A stretch of DNA of 48,510 nucleotides from Chromera velia (taxonomy: Eukaryota > Sar > Chromeraceae). The notes under the pieces were generated by a model, which was not told the DNA's origin, ran no database searches, and saw only the letters and a program-made list of their open reading frames with translations. Shown here one piece after another: positions 11,345 through 22,519 of the stretch. Position 1 is the stretch's first letter, and every line of letters starts with the position of its first letter. Both the position numbers and the translations under genes were made by a program. The stretch is taken from NCBI GenBank assembly GCA_018398765.1, contig JAHBMJ010005888.1, positions 13,972-62,481 on the forward strand, read 5' to 3'.

Positions 11345-11826
11345 CTTCCTGCTCGCTTTCTGTTGTTCCTTCCCTTTTCCTCGATCAGAGTCCAGCAAGA
11401 GAAAGCGGGCCGTTCTTCAAGTTGATCACAGGATCCTGCAGCAGTCTGAGAACACAGGATCGCGCTGAAGAAGAGCCGGAGAAAGAAGTTGGGTGGACGT
11501 TCACATGGTAGAGGGGTATTTGTGGGACGGACGGCTAGTCTTGATGTCTCCTTACCTCTTCTTCCTCCAATTTCCACAGCAGATCGTCAGAGTACTTGAT
11601 TGTCTCTGTGTCCCTGTTGTTGAGAAGTTGGGTGCGTTTGCTCTTTTTCTGACTCTTGTGCTCTTCCGTAACGGTTCTTGTTGCAAAGAAGAGATGGTCT
11701 CATATGGTCTCATCTCACACTAACTTGAAGAGAAAAGGGAAGGGCAAAGATTTGCTTGAGAACTAGGCTTGAGAAAGGCTGTGAGCAAAAAAAATCGAAT
11801 GTCTCTTTCCCACTTTCTTTTCTCGC
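11345..11826. repeat. ~480-bp direct repeat, copy 1
   Basis: Nearly identical to 12540-13027 (offset 1195 bp; a few substitutions and a 6-bp insertion in copy 2). It contains possible exon-like pieces on the plus strand (after cgatcag and after tttccacag), but no convincing gene model. The duplication begins abruptly at cttcctgctcg in both copies. Confidence 0.85.
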
Positions 11827-12216
11827 TCTTCTTTTCCAGGCTGCTGGCGTGATACAACAGACAGATGCGGGAGGGGGTGATTGAGACGAGAGGAATTCAT
11901 TTAATGCAAAGCAGTCTGGCATCTGTTTAGAATGCTTGTCTTTGATTTCTTTCTTGCTTGTCTACTTGTGATTTCTGCATGATTGCGTTGAGATCGATGA
12001 AGGCACCGAGGGAGGCAGTGAGAGGGAAAGTGCGTGGAAAAGGAAAAACAGTCACTCTCTCATATGCAGCATCCTGACCAGACTTGGCCGGATGTTTTCT
12101 TTTTTGTGTGCCTGCTCCAATTCCGTTCTCCATTTCTCTCTTCTTTCCTGCTCAACATTCAGTGCATCAACTCAAATGTGTCACACACACAATGTTACTT
12201 GAAGAGGAGTGTGAAA

Positions 12217-12268
<52 letters not shown>

Positions 12269-12280
12269 CAGAGAGACTGG
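12217..12280. repeat. (CA)n(GA)n microsatellite
   Basis: A run of ACACAC is followed by GAGAGA and CAGAGA units. It is noncoding and lies between the two copies of the 480-bp direct repeat. Confidence 0.9.
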
Positions 12281-12401
12281 CAGAGAGAGGGGGAACGGCA
12301 TGTAGGACAGAAAAAAGAAGAAAAAGTTGAAGGTCTCAACACGGCAAAGAAGGAAGAATTCAGAAGAAAAAGACAGACGCAGCGCAGAAAATCGATGTCC
12401 A

Positions 12402-12557
12402 TCAGTCGCTGATTGACTTCTCGACCAGGTCTGGTGCAAGATGGATGAAGTTGGACTCATCGGTCTGGGAGACGTCCTCAGTCAAGTCTTCTCCCGTCTC
12501 CTTTGGATAGATCGTCGATGAATCATACTGCATACCTTCCTTCCTGCTCGCTTTCTG
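12402..12557 (-). other. possible minus-strand coding exon
   Basis: The minus strand encodes an acidic segment (YPKETGEDLTEDVSQTDE and on to a stop at 12402) that looks coding in composition. No neighbouring exons with matching phase could be found, so this may be a gene remnant or chance. No domain is recognised. Confidence 0.25.
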
Positions 12558-13027
12558 TTGTTCCTTCCCTTTTCCTCGATCAGAGTCCAGCAAGAGAAAG
12601 CGGGTCGTTCTTCAAGTTGATCGCAGGATCATGCAGCAGTCTGAGAACACAGGATCGCGCTGAAGAAGAGCCGGAGAAAGAAGTTGGGTGGACGTTCACA
12701 TGGTAGAGGGGTATTTGTGGGACGGACGGCTAGTCTTGATGTCTCCTTACCTCTTCTTCCTCCAATTTCCACAGCAGATCGTCAGAGTGCTTGATTGTCT
12801 CTGTGTCCCGGTTGTTGAGAAGTTGGGTGCGTTTCCTCTTTTTCTGACTCTTGTGCTCTTCCGTAACGGTTGCTGTTGCAAAGAAGAGATGGTCTCATAT
12901 GGTCTCATCTCACACTAACTTGAAGAGAAAAGGGAAGGGCAAAGATTTGCTTGAGAACTAGGCTTGAGAAAGGCTGTGAGCAAAAAGAATCGAATGACAT
13001 TGTCTCTTTCCCACTTTCTTTTCTCGC
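12540..13027. repeat. ~480-bp direct repeat, copy 2
   Basis: Second copy of 11345-11826. It abuts the possible minus-strand exon at 12402-12557, so one copy may have carried or disrupted a gene end. The high identity suggests a recent event. Confidence 0.85.
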
Positions 13028-13099
13028 AGTTCTTTTCTCGGCAGACTGCCGCTGTTTATTCCTGCTGGCGTTATAAGGCATGCTGCCCAGCGCCCTCTT

Positions 13100-14700
13100 A
13101 AAAAAAAAGTCAATTAAACAGCCTTTCTATGCAAGTTCCTTAAAAGAAAATGGAAAACATTGAAAAGAATGATGATTTGAAGGAGCTCTAGGAAGGAGCT
13201 CAGGAAGCTTGAGGAAGGAACCGTCACTTAGGAACGTCAAGTCACCAATACTATTTACAAGACGATATATATAGATATATACTGTGACTACAGGTTTCAA
13301 TACCGCTTCTGATTCAAGTTCTAAATCATTGTAAATCTTTATCTAGATCTTTATTGAATTATTATGATCATCATTATCACTTTCAACTGATACTTTGCAT
13401 TTGTTTTTCTTCAAATTTCTTAAATTTTAATGAAAATTGAAGTCTAGCTATGTACATACGTAAATAAACGCATCGATCCCTAGATCGATCCACTATTTGT
13501 AGTTTTTAATACTTTTTACACATGTAACCAGTTAGTAACCAATCTTTCTATAGACTAGAATATGTAATTATAATTAAATTGATGTAAATTGATGGGTAAC
13601 CAATATAATTTATAACAAATTTTTGGTAACAAACTTTAATGGTTTTGCAGTAATTATCAGTGAGTATATACCATACAGTTCTAGGTGCAGTTAGTCGTAA
13701 TCGATTTTGGAACTAGTTTTAGGCTAGTAGGTTTAAGAACCTTAGTCCGAACCTATATTGGAAGCGCTACGACGCTAGCTGATCAGGATATCGCTTCGTA
13801 TTATATATTGAGTCGTATGACTCGTATCACGACTCGTGTATTATTTAATATTAAATTATTGACTGATGTTTGGATGTTCGCATCATGTTGCACCATACTA
13901 ATTTGTATATATACATGCAAGTGTTGCAATACGGTGTTGCAAATATTTAATTGCAAACATGTTTCAACTTATAAAATATTAAATATTGCTACTAGGGGTA
14001 TCACAGAAAAGAAAAAAAAGTACATAACTCTCTTTATTAGATATACTTTTTTTTTTCTTGTCTAAAACAATTGTTGTTTAGCTGTTGCATGCTATAGATT
14101 GCACAGGTGTTGCACAAGTATTATAAGGTGTTGCACTAGGTGTTGCAGCCTGAGGTTTGACGTGCAAAAACAAAAAATGGATATTACTCACTGGATAACT
14201 AGTTTTTCCAGAGACTTTTTTTTTGCTGTGACATGCCTAGAAATATTGAGAACTATACCCTAATGAATTAAGAGTTGAATTGGGCATGAAAAATCGGGAG
14301 TATGAAATTTTAACTCCCAATTTTCAAAATTGGGCATTCCTATTATGAAAGAAGTATAAAGAGTTAGAACTTGAAATTTTGCATGCAAGCTAAACGTAGG
14401 CCGTTTAGTTGAACACCACTCTTATTAAACCTTCTTTCTTTTTGGGGAACAAGCTATATAAGAATAAAAAATTGGGAGTTCCTATTTTTTGGGGGGGGGG
14501 CTTCAACTATCAGTTTTTGAATTTTTGGGACTTAGCAAAATATGTAATAAAATTTTTAAAAAATGAGTACCATGCAAGTTATAGGTACCACGGTGTATGA
14601 ACGTTTTTTCTCGCAAAACAGTATTACTTATAGTAACACTGCATGCATATAAGCAATATCAATCTCTAATTATCATTCGTGCAAGGCGTTTGCTTTAATT
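13100..14700. other. AT-rich intergenic DNA with scattered TGTTGCA motifs
   Basis: About 1.6 kb with no supported gene. At 13890-14150 the motif TGTTGCA(C) recurs at least six times, interspersed with T-runs. The same motif recurs inside the MITE at 16385-16614, so this stretch probably includes a decayed relative of that element. The rest is AT-rich low-complexity sequence. Confidence 0.5.
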
Positions 14701-16382
14701 ATAGTTTTAATACCTTCCTGAGGAAGCGAGCGTCCAATGCAGGGGGGAGTTAGAGGTTTAGCCTAGAGCCTTAGACTCTTCCTCCCCAGACACACCCCCG
14801 ACAGAAGTGAGGTTAAAAGACCTACTGCTGGAGAGCATTGGATATGCCGATGACTTTGTCATCTTTGGATACTCCCCCCAAGACCTTCAGAAGAGGATTG
14901 ATCGGTTTACTACCTATTGTAACAAGTGGAGGTTGACGGTGAATTTGAAAAAGATAAAGGTGATGAGATTGGCAAGTAGAGGGGGGGTAGATAAAATTCA
15001 TTTTCAGGGTCGGACGGTCGAGTGAGTAGAGAGTTATAGATATCTTAGCTGTTAGGTTTTTTCTGATACAAACCCCCACAAGTCTGTGACCACCAGACTT
15101 GAAGCTACAGAAAGGGGAGTTGGGAGGGCTATGGGTCTGTGTACGTCAATAGGTATGCTCTCCCCCCACAGTCGCATGTCCCTTTTCAAGGGGATGTGGG
15201 AGCCCGCCGCCACCTATTCCCTTGAAGCTCTCCCCATTCAGAAATCTGACATCCGATACTTAAACTCCCTCCAGCTTCGTTTTATGCGTTGGTCTCTCCG
15301 TCTGTCCTGGAATTCTTTTGTGTTTCCCACCCTTCCAGCCGTTGGGCTGAGGCCCATGAGAGAGATTCTCAGTATCAGAGTGGGAGGGTGTTTAAAAAGT
15401 CTCTCCCTTGCTCGTTTAGCTTTGTCTCAAGCATTGTGGGTATGCCATAGGAAGGGGGAGTTAAAGGTGTGGTCGGGGTCTGTAAAGAAGCTTGTGCAAC
15501 CCGTCAGTCCTGCCCTCCTAGAAGGTGAACCAGATGTGGTCGATTTCATAACATGAGATAGCAAGCTGAGAAGGGGAGCGAGAAACAGAGAAGTGAACGA
15601 ATGGATGGGGGACTAGGTAAACCTGGTCTCTATCACAGAAAGGAAAGCGGGGAGGCAGGGGAGACAAAGAATGCATGGGAGCATGTCTTTTCCTCTGTCT
15701 GCTTGCCTGACTAAATATCAGAAGGAGAATAGTAGCAGCCAACGTTTTGTAAAATTGGTTCTCGGAAGCTTGGTGGAGGAGAGGGGAGGCTCATGGTCTG
15801 CCTCGGTGGAACCTCTCCCCAAGCAGTTCTTGTCTTCCCCCGGGGCAGTTTTCCACCCTTTGTTATGTGCCATTGTTAGAGGGGGGGCAAACCATAGGGG
15901 GAGGGTTGAATCAATTTGCAAAGCCTATGAAGAGAAAAGTTAGGAGAAATTGATTGACGATCCGATTCACCGTCTGACAATCTGCGTCCGAACGGAGGTG
16001 CCGCAGGGGAGACTGAGTGATCTCTGGTATAGGCGACTGGAGCGTATGTCGATAGAAGAAGTGTGTGAGCATAGAAAGAGACAGGAAGCATGAGGAGGTA
16101 AGGGTATGGGGCAGGCTGAGGAGCGGATAAGGTGGTACTTCTCGTTTCTTCTTCAGAGGAACGCCTAAAAGGCCAGTGCCCTCATTGCTGCATGCTTAGG
16201 ACTGGACTAATCGATCCTGGGGAGCAGTGTTTTGCTAGCTAGTAGTCCTAAAGTTCGGCCGCTTTAGGTGAGCATTTGCTAGCATGCTTCTAGCTTGCAA
16301 TATGATATGAATGCTCATAGACTGCCCTTTGCCCTTGGGATACGATGGCTAGCGGGTTAAGTCACCTTATCATCATCATCAT
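14700..16382 (+). mobile_element. decayed non-LTR retrotransposon (RT and 3' end), LINE copy 1
   Basis: The frame from 14807 carries the RT catalytic motif in SIGYADDFVIFG, followed by LTVNLKKIKVM (RT motif D region). Frame-shifted continuations to ~15550 read PIQKSDIRYLNSLQLRFMRW and PTLPAVGLRPMRE, which parallel the LINE at 22.5-27.6 kb (PVHKSDMDALDVLQ, PTLCAVGLLPVR). Stops and frameshifts interrupt the coding part, and everything upstream of YADD is missing, so this is a dead 5'-truncated copy. The 3' UTR ends near ggctagcgggttaagtcacc and an (ATC)n tail at about 16370-16382. Confidence 0.75.
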
Positions 16383-16384
16383 TA

Positions 16385-16614
16385 GGCGTCGGCTAAAGAA
16401 AAAAAAAAAAGATCCCCCAAAACCCTTTACTTTTTTACTTTTTTTTTTTCTAGTCAAACAACTGTTATTCAAGTGTTGCACAAGTTTTGTTCAGGTGTTG
16501 CACAACTGTTGTTAAGTATTGTTTAGGGTAAAAAAGTAAAAAAGAAGGAAAAAAAAAAAAGATCTCCTCTGATCGCTTATTTTTTTTCTTTTTTTTTTTT
16601 CTTTAGCCGACGCC
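16385..16614. mobile_element. 230-bp MITE with TA target duplication
   Basis: The ends are inverted copies of ggcgtcggctaaag followed by A-rich tracts, giving terminal inverted repeats of ~28 bp. The element is flanked by TA on both sides (16383-16384 and 16615-16616), as expected for Tc1/mariner-type insertion. It landed in the (ATC)n tail of LINE copy 1. The interior is T/A-rich with GTTGCACAA repeats and no coding capacity. Confidence 0.7.
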
Positions 16615-16779
16615 TAGTCCTGCATGTATGTCTGGCTGAAAAGGAGGACTCCAAATACGAATACTACATTTACCTACTAGTTTGAAGCAATAATGAGGTG
16701 CTTGAGAGAGGTGAAGAATTGAGAGCATGCGTTTGATCTAGAATAATCGATCGATCAAACACCCTATGCATAAATGCAT

Positions 16780-16828
16780 GGATGAACGGACCATCCGAGC
16801 CCAACAGAGGCTAGGGGTTAAGTCTTCT

Positions 16829-16859
<31 letters not shown>

Positions 16860-16990
16860 CCTATATATTAAATTCTAAACTAAATTTCTATTACTTTTGA
16901 GGGATCAAATCTATGCAGGAAATACTAGGTTGGCCACAGCCTATATGGCTCACCAGCTTTAACCTCATACATCATCATCATCATCATCAC
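16780..16990. mobile_element. two short (ATC)n-tailed retroelement remnants
   Basis: One remnant has ggctaggggttaagtc followed by a nine-unit ATC run at about 16832-16859, matching the end of LINE copy 1. A second ATC run at about 16969-16989 follows unrelated sequence. Both look like 3' tails of severely truncated insertions. Confidence 0.5.
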
Positions 16991-16997
16991 TTTCTAA

Positions 16998-17330
16998 GCT
17001 CTTTCTCCCTTCATCTTCTGTTTTTTTTCTGCGGCTATCCCTTTTTGCTCCTCCCGGCGTTGTGTTACCTGGTTCAGACAGAGCGGGCAGCTCTTTTTCA
17101 AGCGCTCTATTTAGAACGGCTCTCAATCCTACGTTTCAAAGATGAGGAGCAGAGGGTAGCCCTGGCTCTGTAACGAGGCTTTGTTATGTCCAGACAACAC
17201 CTCTCATCAACAAAAAGATCCGACTCTTTCCTCCTTTGTTCCATGCTGCAGTCCTCACAGGACACAGGCTGAAAAGGAGATTGTGTGACAGACGCGTACT
17301 GTCACTCCCGTACCCCCCTGCCACTTCAGG
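16998..17330. repeat. diverged ~300-bp repeat, copy 1 (retroelement-like remnant)
   Basis: Matches 17565-17860 at perhaps 80-85% by eye. Frames in both copies give related peptides (QTERAALFQALYLERL / QTERAALVQALHLKHL, and KKIRLFPPLFHAA) that are broken by frameshifts. This suggests the decayed coding end of a repeat family I cannot name. Confidence 0.55.
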
Positions 17331-17564
17331 TACCTTGTCAGATGTACCTTATAATTTGATGTAAAAACTGTTAATTAGGCTCAAACTTCAAGTTTATAAA
17401 TTAAACATGTATAGATTGAATTAAGCATGCATCTTTATAAAACGGGCAATACCCGTCTATTAGCTCATTGATTTGTTCCCACTGGCATCACACTGGTACA
17501 AGCGGTTCAAGCTCAAGTCTTCCGACAAGTTTCCAAAGCAAGTCTCGAACAGAGACGTCCCCAT

Positions 17565-17860
17565 GCTCCCTCCCCCTTCGTCTTTTGTTTCTTTTCTATC
17601 CCTCTCTGCTCCTTCCGTTGCGCTACCAGACAGAACGGGCGGCTCTCGTCCAAGCGCTCCATTTAAAGCACCTCCCAATCCTGCGTTTCGAAGGTGGGGG
17701 GCAGAGGGTAGTCCTGGCTCTGTTATGTCTAGACAACACCTCTCATCCACAAAAAGATCCGACTCTTCCCTCCCTTGTTCCATGCTGCATTCCTCGCAGG
17801 ACATAGGCTAAAAAGGAGACTGTGTAACAGACGCACCCACTCCCGTACCCCCCTGCCGAG
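17565..17860. repeat. diverged ~300-bp repeat, copy 2
   Basis: Partner of 16998-17330. Shared landmarks are agacagaacgggcggctc, cctctcatccacaaaaagat, and the gttccatgctgca segment. Frameshifts differ between the copies, so neither is intact. Confidence 0.55.
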
Positions 17861-18071
17861 AGGAAACTTCAAGCCATCTCTCTCCTTCCATGGGGGCTGA
17901 CAGTGTCTGTTTAGGAAGAGGAAGAGGCCTTCTAACAGGCCCACGCTCACTGAGGCTCTGAGGGCCCTCCTCAGACTCCTCTGCGGATTTCGATCAGATC
18001 ATCACAACTCATGATGATCTTTGATGGTTCATCGGTGAGCTTCCTGTTTCTGAAACAGTTACTTTGATCTC

Positions 18072-18608
18072 TCAAACAGAAAGTGAATGCATCACTCGTC
18101 TGCTGATCGACCTTCCCAGTCCCATCAGTTTCTTGTCTGCCTGGTTGACAAGTAACGAAACGACAGTGATCAACAGACCGAAGAGGGCCGAGATGAGGGT
18201 CAGGATTTCTAAAACGATAACGGCAGTGGACTCGCGAGAAATTCCGATGGCAAGAATAATAAGAATAGTAAAAATCGGAATTTCGCACAAGAGAGATAAG
18301 CCGTAGACCCACAAGTTCAAGGTCGTGGTCATCTTCGGGGAACAGTAAAGAACCAAAAGGGCAACGAGGTCAAGCACAGTAAATGCGAGCAGCGTCCAGG
18401 CAGCTCCCGTCTGCAGAAATTCATGAACATATACATACAAATGTACATACATGTATGAGAACACAAACACGCGCGCGCGTGCAAACGCACACCCTCTCTG
18501 TCTTTCTCTCTCTTCAGTCTCTTTCTGTCTGTCTGTCTGTCTGTCAGTCTGTCTTTCTGTCTGTCTGTCTGTCTCAGACTGTCTGTCTGTCTGTCTCTCT
18601 GTCTTTCT

Positions 18609-18648
<40 letters not shown>

Positions 18649-18855
18649 TACACACACACACTCACACACATACACACTCACTCACTCATACATACATACA
18701 CACTCAAAAACTCACAAACTCACTCACACACAGAATCACTCACTTACATACTCACACACTCACACACTCATACTAACTCACTCACATACTCACACACACT
18801 CACACACTCGCACACTCACATGCTCACATGCCGACACACTTACACACACACACAC

Positions 18856-18887
<32 letters not shown>

Positions 18888-18932
18888 ACACACACATACA
18901 CACACACACACTCACTCACATGCTCACTGTCA

Positions 18933-18985
<53 letters not shown>

Positions 18986-20016
18986 ATAGACACACACACA
19001 TACACACACACATACACACACATATACATATACACACATACACACACACACATACACACACATATACAGAGAGAGAGAGAGAGAGAGTTACAGACAGACA
19101 GACAGATAGACAGACAAACACGCAGACACACAGACACACAGACAGTGTCACACAGACACACAGACAGTGTCACACAGACACATAGACACACACATACATA
19201 CACACACACACATACACACACACACATATACAGAGAGAGAGAGAGAGAGAGAAAGAGAGCCTGACTCATTCAACACGCACCCACCCACCCACCTCTCGAT
19301 CACCCAAACAATTTTTCACCCCCACCCACGCGTCTCTGCCCACTTACCTTCATCTCTTGAGAGAGTATGGTCTTTCCCTCCTGAAGGAAGAAAATGCCCG
19401 TAGCGAAGTCCGTGGTCAGATTAAGGTAGTTCGACAGCAGCCTTACGAAGATGATCATCGTACAATGGAAACGAGATTTTGCTCGATTGAGAGAGACCAG
19501 ACTTAATCCAAACCTAAAAACAGCGGCGCATTTACCGCAACACCATTGACAAGCCTTTGAACTTTTTGTGTTTGTCACAGTATCCGAAGAACTTTCCCCG
19601 AAATCCTCCACTTGCAACCCACTGGACCTCCTTTTTTCTCTCAATGTCTCATTTGCGTGGTGTTGTTGTGCTCCTCTGATGTATGCAATGGAAAACATAT
19701 GAGAGAGAACCATCGCCGCCACTACCGCTACTTGCTTTATCAGCAACCCTTGACCCACCACTGGGTCAATAAACTTCACGATGCCCCACGCCGTCCCCCC
19801 CAGAATACAGGCCCCCCCCATTCCCGCATTCACCCCAGAAAAATACTGAAGTGGCAGAAAGAACTCGAAAGTCCAATGTAGCAGACAGCTGGACCCCGCA
19901 GAGATTGCTGTGAACGCTCCGCACCTACTTACGTCTCCTTGCTGGCGGCCAACCTCAATGGGTATGGTGGCGAAGACGATTATCACAAAAAGCTCCAGGT
20001 AAAGAAGATACAGAAT
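18072..20016 (-). CDS. multi-pass membrane protein, possibly ENT-type transporter (5' end missing)
   Basis: Exons 20016-19348 and 18410-18072 join in phase 0 through a GTAAGT donor and a tctgcag acceptor. The frame encodes ~335 residues ending in TGA. Hydrophobic spans include [19 protein letters not shown], a Gly-rich pair around [34 protein letters not shown], and [13 protein letters not shown]. The order of a Gly-rich central pair, a hydrophilic loop, an Asp in TVLDL and a Pro-containing late span resembles equilibrative nucleoside transporters; this is a tentative reading of topology, not a firm match. The 5' exon(s) are unresolved. An in-frame ATG at 20085 is cut off by TGA at 20025-20023, so the true start is elsewhere or the copy is broken. 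Confidence 0.5.
18478..19262. repeat. ~780-bp composite microsatellite in an intron
   Basis: Blocks of CTGT, CT, CA, CACT, GA and CAGA units succeed one another. Nearly the whole intron of the minus-strand membrane gene consists of these. The long CV/TH-rich frames here are compositional and not genes. Confidence 0.95.
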
Positions 20017-20127
20017 CTGTCATGTGGGTCCTTTGTCAAAAAAATTTTGCCACGAGAAATCCTCAAGTCTCGACCAGAAAGCCATCCAGGAAATGAGGTC
20101 TGAAGAAATCAAGGTCAGTCGAACTGC

Positions 20128-20129
<2 letters not shown>

Positions 20130-20160
<31 letters not shown>
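20130..20160. repeat. (TA)n microsatellite
   Basis: About 15 TA units, noncoding, lying between the minus-strand membrane gene and the plus-strand fragments downstream. Confidence 0.9.
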
Positions 20161-20167
<7 letters not shown>

Positions 20168-20418
20168 GCAGGATGAAAAAGAGATTGAAAGCACAACAGT
20201 CATATAATTTTCAAGACTCCAGCGCAGTTTTGGTGAGGACCCTATATGTATGGATGATGGTGGACGACTTTGTCTTGATCAAGTTGACCTTAGTCGTCTT
20301 TAGAAAGCGGAGTAGGAGGCGACCTGCCAGAGGTTCATGACTGCGGTGCAGACAGCCGTGTATCTCGTAACTGTGGCTAAAACAACACATGGGTTCATGC
20401 AATACTTAACTCTTGCAG

Positions 20419-20503
20419 GTATACCGGGTCCGGCACTTTTGACATCTTCTGGTCAACTTATATAACCCTCTCTCTCTACTGCATGTGCTTGAGAGTGATC
20501 GCG
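20419..20503 (+). other. possible plus-strand exon encoding a hydrophobic segment
   Basis: Bounded by a good acceptor (ctcttgcag) and a perfect GTAAGT donor. One frame reads YTGSGTFDIFWSTYITLSLY and continues into CMCLRVIA, a plausible membrane span. Neighbouring exons were not resolved, so the gene it belongs to is unknown. Confidence 0.3.
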
Positions 20504-20589
20504 GTAAGTCACTACACAAACATCCTTATGTTGTTTGGCATTGAAGTGTTTGGGAAGGGAAAGAGAGAAGGGTTTCATTGTGAAAGACA

Positions 20590-21754
20590 ATGGCTGACGC
20601 AACAAAGGAGTACTTCCGGAGGTCCCTTATTGACATTCAAAAGAGGCCGTCTCAGGTGACAAACCAGACTCAGGGTTGTGTCATCTGTGCTGTTGATAAG
20701 CATCCTCCTTTTGCTTGCTTCCTCCGATATAAAGAGGCTTATAAGAGGCTGGTGTCCCAGGAATGGGATTTTCGATCCACTGGCTGCATTGACGAAGACG
20801 AGACTCGATGCCTGGAAGGACCAAATTGTTGACTTCCTCAAACCGCACCTTCAGACTACACAAGAAGAGCACATCAGCACATGGGACAACGACTTCAAGC
20901 TCTCTGTTTCTTGCACCTCAGAGAAGTTCGACCAAGTTGTTCAACAGCTGAAGATGCTGCTTTCGGATTTCGCCACGAAGCAAACCGGTGGAGCTAGCTG
21001 GTGGAGGCATGATCCAGATTGATCACTGCCTTGAAAATGAGTGGGCTGATTTTTTCAGTTATGCTCTTTAGGGCTTTGAATGCGAGCCAAGTTTCTAGCA
21101 TTTGTAACAAATGTGATATCCGAGACAAAGAGACATTCGGCATGGAGGTAGTGAACTTTTGTGCTCGATTTTGCTGTGAAGGCCCTGAGAATTGGAAAAA
21201 AAAAAAAGAGCGGATTTAAAAACAAATTAGAAGAGATTCGGGACATCGTTGCAGCAGCATTGAAACACTCGAGTGACGCAGCTGGCGCCCTCGAGACTCA
21301 TGAAGTAGAAATCCGTGATGGACACCCCTGCAGGCTGAGCTGCTGAAGCAGTGTGATGCTCATGTGCTCCTGGACCAAGCTTCAGGCTTTGATGCCTCAA
21401 CGTTCCTTAAGCATCTTCCTTGAAACTGTGACTTTGGCATTTGCAGCACCCCTGGAAGTCATGAAACCGATTGCTGACCCGCTGGCTGCATTGACCGAGA
21501 CCAGAATCGATGCTTGGAAAGACTTTTTCAGACCGAACTACGTGACAAAGAAGATCAACGAACACATCGAGATGTATAACGAGATGAGAGAGAAGGCCGA
21601 GAGTCTCCATCTCATGACTTTCATCAAGCTTCAGGACTGTCTCAAGATGAACCTGACCTCGAATACTCTGAACTCAGCAAAGGAGGAGGCGCAGCTACAG
21701 CTTACTGTGAAGGCCATCCAGAAAGAGATTACAGCGATAAACGCAGGTCTATAA
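20590..21754 (+). other. coding fragments with a duplicated DPLAALT motif, gene model unresolved
   Basis: Three blocks look coding: MADATKEYFRRSLIDIQK (20590 on), a helical block around DPLAALTKTRLDAWKD (20770-21020), and a second block around DPLAALTETRIDAWKD running to TAA at 21752-21754. The shared motif at DNA level indicates exon duplication. Between them, 21160-21340 is another helical frame containing a 12-A run. Splice sites could not be joined with consistent phase, so this may be a real multi-exon gene of unknown function or a pseudogene. Confidence 0.4.
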
Positions 21755-22519
21755 TATACTAGGTGCTGAGTTTCGTTTCCGCATTGAAAGAACCCGTCTA
21801 CCTTCAGTTTTTTCTGCCATCGTGAATGTTTTATGTTTCAGCTTGCGTGTTGACTTCTCTCGCTTTCGCTCCCACCCTAGCTTAATTATTTCGTGACGGT
21901 CGCCCTTGCTCTTGCTCTCTGTTTGCCTATATGTGAGTCAAGCACTATATATACCATTAACCATGTTTGTCTCTACACTGTGCCTGCGGGTTTCTGTAGT
22001 GGGTCGTCCATCCTCTCATTACCCAGGTATGTGTTTCACCAAGGCTGGAAGTGATCCAATGTCTTCTTCTCTTATTGGAGTTGAAATACGATCAATCGGT
22101 CTCTAGATCGGTCTCTTCAGATAAAGCTATGGGGTATGCATGTGACTGTCGTTTCTTTTGTGGGCATGTGGACGAATGTTTTCCAACCCCCGGGGGCTTC
22201 GTATTCATACAAGTAAAGCACACAAGGATCTTACCCCCAGACAGCCAGAGCAGCTGAAGAAGGCAGTCAAAGAAAAGAAGGGAAGCTGGGTTCAGGGCTG
22301 TTAGGTGAAGGAAATTCTTAGGAAGTACAAGCAGGGAAGAGGATGGCGTTATAAGGTGGCATGGCATGGCTGGCAGTCAACATTACATGAAGCAGCCTCG
22401 CTCATGTGCAAGCATACTCTGCCAAAAGTGGAAGAGTTTGAGAAAAAATGTAGTTGTTAAGCTATTTACCAAATGTTGCGAAATGATGGTCCATTATTTA
22501 ACAATCTGCCTTACGTGTT
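21755..22519. other. no gene recognised
   Basis: Mixed-composition DNA between the DPLAALT fragments and the LINE. I see no coding, RNA or repeat structure I can support. The LINE may begin within the last 150 bases. Confidence 0.3.

Noticed and set aside
18383-19269. Long frames on both strands, rich in Thr/His or Cys/Val
   Set aside because: They are translations of CA/CT/GA microsatellites within an intron, open on several frames at once because the repeats lack stop codons.
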